Source: Pseudoips prasinana
Lineage: Eukaryota; Arthropoda; Insecta; Lepidoptera; Nolidae
NCBI GenBank assembly: GCA_951640165.1
Contig: OX621257.1
Span: 14,829,201 to 14,893,200, forward strand
DNA: 64,000 nucleotides
Direction of reading: 5' to 3'
Every line of letters begins with the position of its first letter. Within the stretch, counting starts at the first letter, position 1. The translations under genes and the position numbers were made by a program. Shown piece after piece: positions 63,895 to 64,000 of this stretch. The notes under the pieces are model-generated. The model saw only the letters and a list, made by a program, of their open reading frames with translations. It was not told the DNA's origin and did no database searches.

Positions 63895-64000
63895 TCTATA
63901 TATATAAAAGAAAGTCGTGTTTGTTACACCACTTATAACTCAAGAACGGGTGGAGCAATTTAAATTATTTTTTTTTTTTGGATATATCTTGGTCAGGAAT
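63895..64000 (+). mobile_element. Helitron-like 5' end, cut by window edge
   Basis: Begins with TC (tctatatatataaaagaaag, tcgtgtttgttacaccactt, ataactcaagaacgggtgga), the common 5' end of insect Helitrons. It is placed at the SINE-B tail, as an A/T-directed insertion would be. Confidence 0.6.

Overview
The window looks like non-coding DNA of a lepidopteran insect that is saturated with transposable elements. This is inferred from its AT-rich, intron- or intergenic-like composition, from tRNA-headed SINEs and a Bm1-like SINE, from many 3' ends of LINEs whose reverse-transcriptase C-termini are of a type common in moths and butterflies, and from Helitron-like ends with CTAG termini. Nothing bacterial or viral-genomic is evident. 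I found no convincing complete host gene. The only intact long reading frame is a DD41D Tc1/mariner transposase. Species cannot be fixed from sequence alone. Family labels used below (SINE-A to D, LINE-alpha to zeta, MITE-1 to 5, Rep-D/E/R) are mine, defined by copies inside this window.

Layout. 1-9.4 kb: SINE-A and SINE-C copies, LINE 3' ends, an R1/I-like RT relic (4.7-4.9 kb), the first MITE-1, and a MITE-2 pair. 9.4-15.7 kb: Helitron end, two adjacent hairpins at 11.35-11.5 kb, a Jockey/CR1-like LINE inserted inside a MITE-2 (11.5-13 kb), and MITE-3 inserted in a LINE tail. 16-21.7 kb: mostly unique AT-rich DNA with SINE-A, 5S-SINE, LINE and SINE-B copies. 21.755-24.222 kb: a 2,468-bp DD41D element with about 500-bp terminal inverted repeats, sitting in a TA microsatellite. 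24.45-28.48 kb: a 4-kb Ty3/gypsy-like LTR element with about 99% identical LTRs but a wrecked interior. 28.5-42.9 kb: nested SINE/LINE/MITE mosaic with a 66-bp perfect palindrome at 34.63 kb and another hairpin at 39.2 kb. 43-51.5 kb: three of the less repeat-like segments, including two short ORFs with coding-like character (43.4-43.7 and 51.15-51.43 kb), plus MITE-1, Rep-E, 5S-SINE and MITE-5. 51.5-64 kb: SINE-C, duplicated LINE-zeta tails, SINE-A, MITE-1, LINE tails, a diverged ~170-bp tandem repeat, SINE-B, and the start of another Helitron.

Themes. (1) Three SINE families with different tRNA-like heads share a central core, and SINE-A and SINE-B also share a tail. (2) A fourth SINE type is headed by 5S rRNA. 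(3) Perfect or near-perfect fold-backs recur, several of them built from one TE segment plus its own inverted copy, as template switching would leave. (4) Several insertions are nested with readable target-site duplications, giving a relative chronology.
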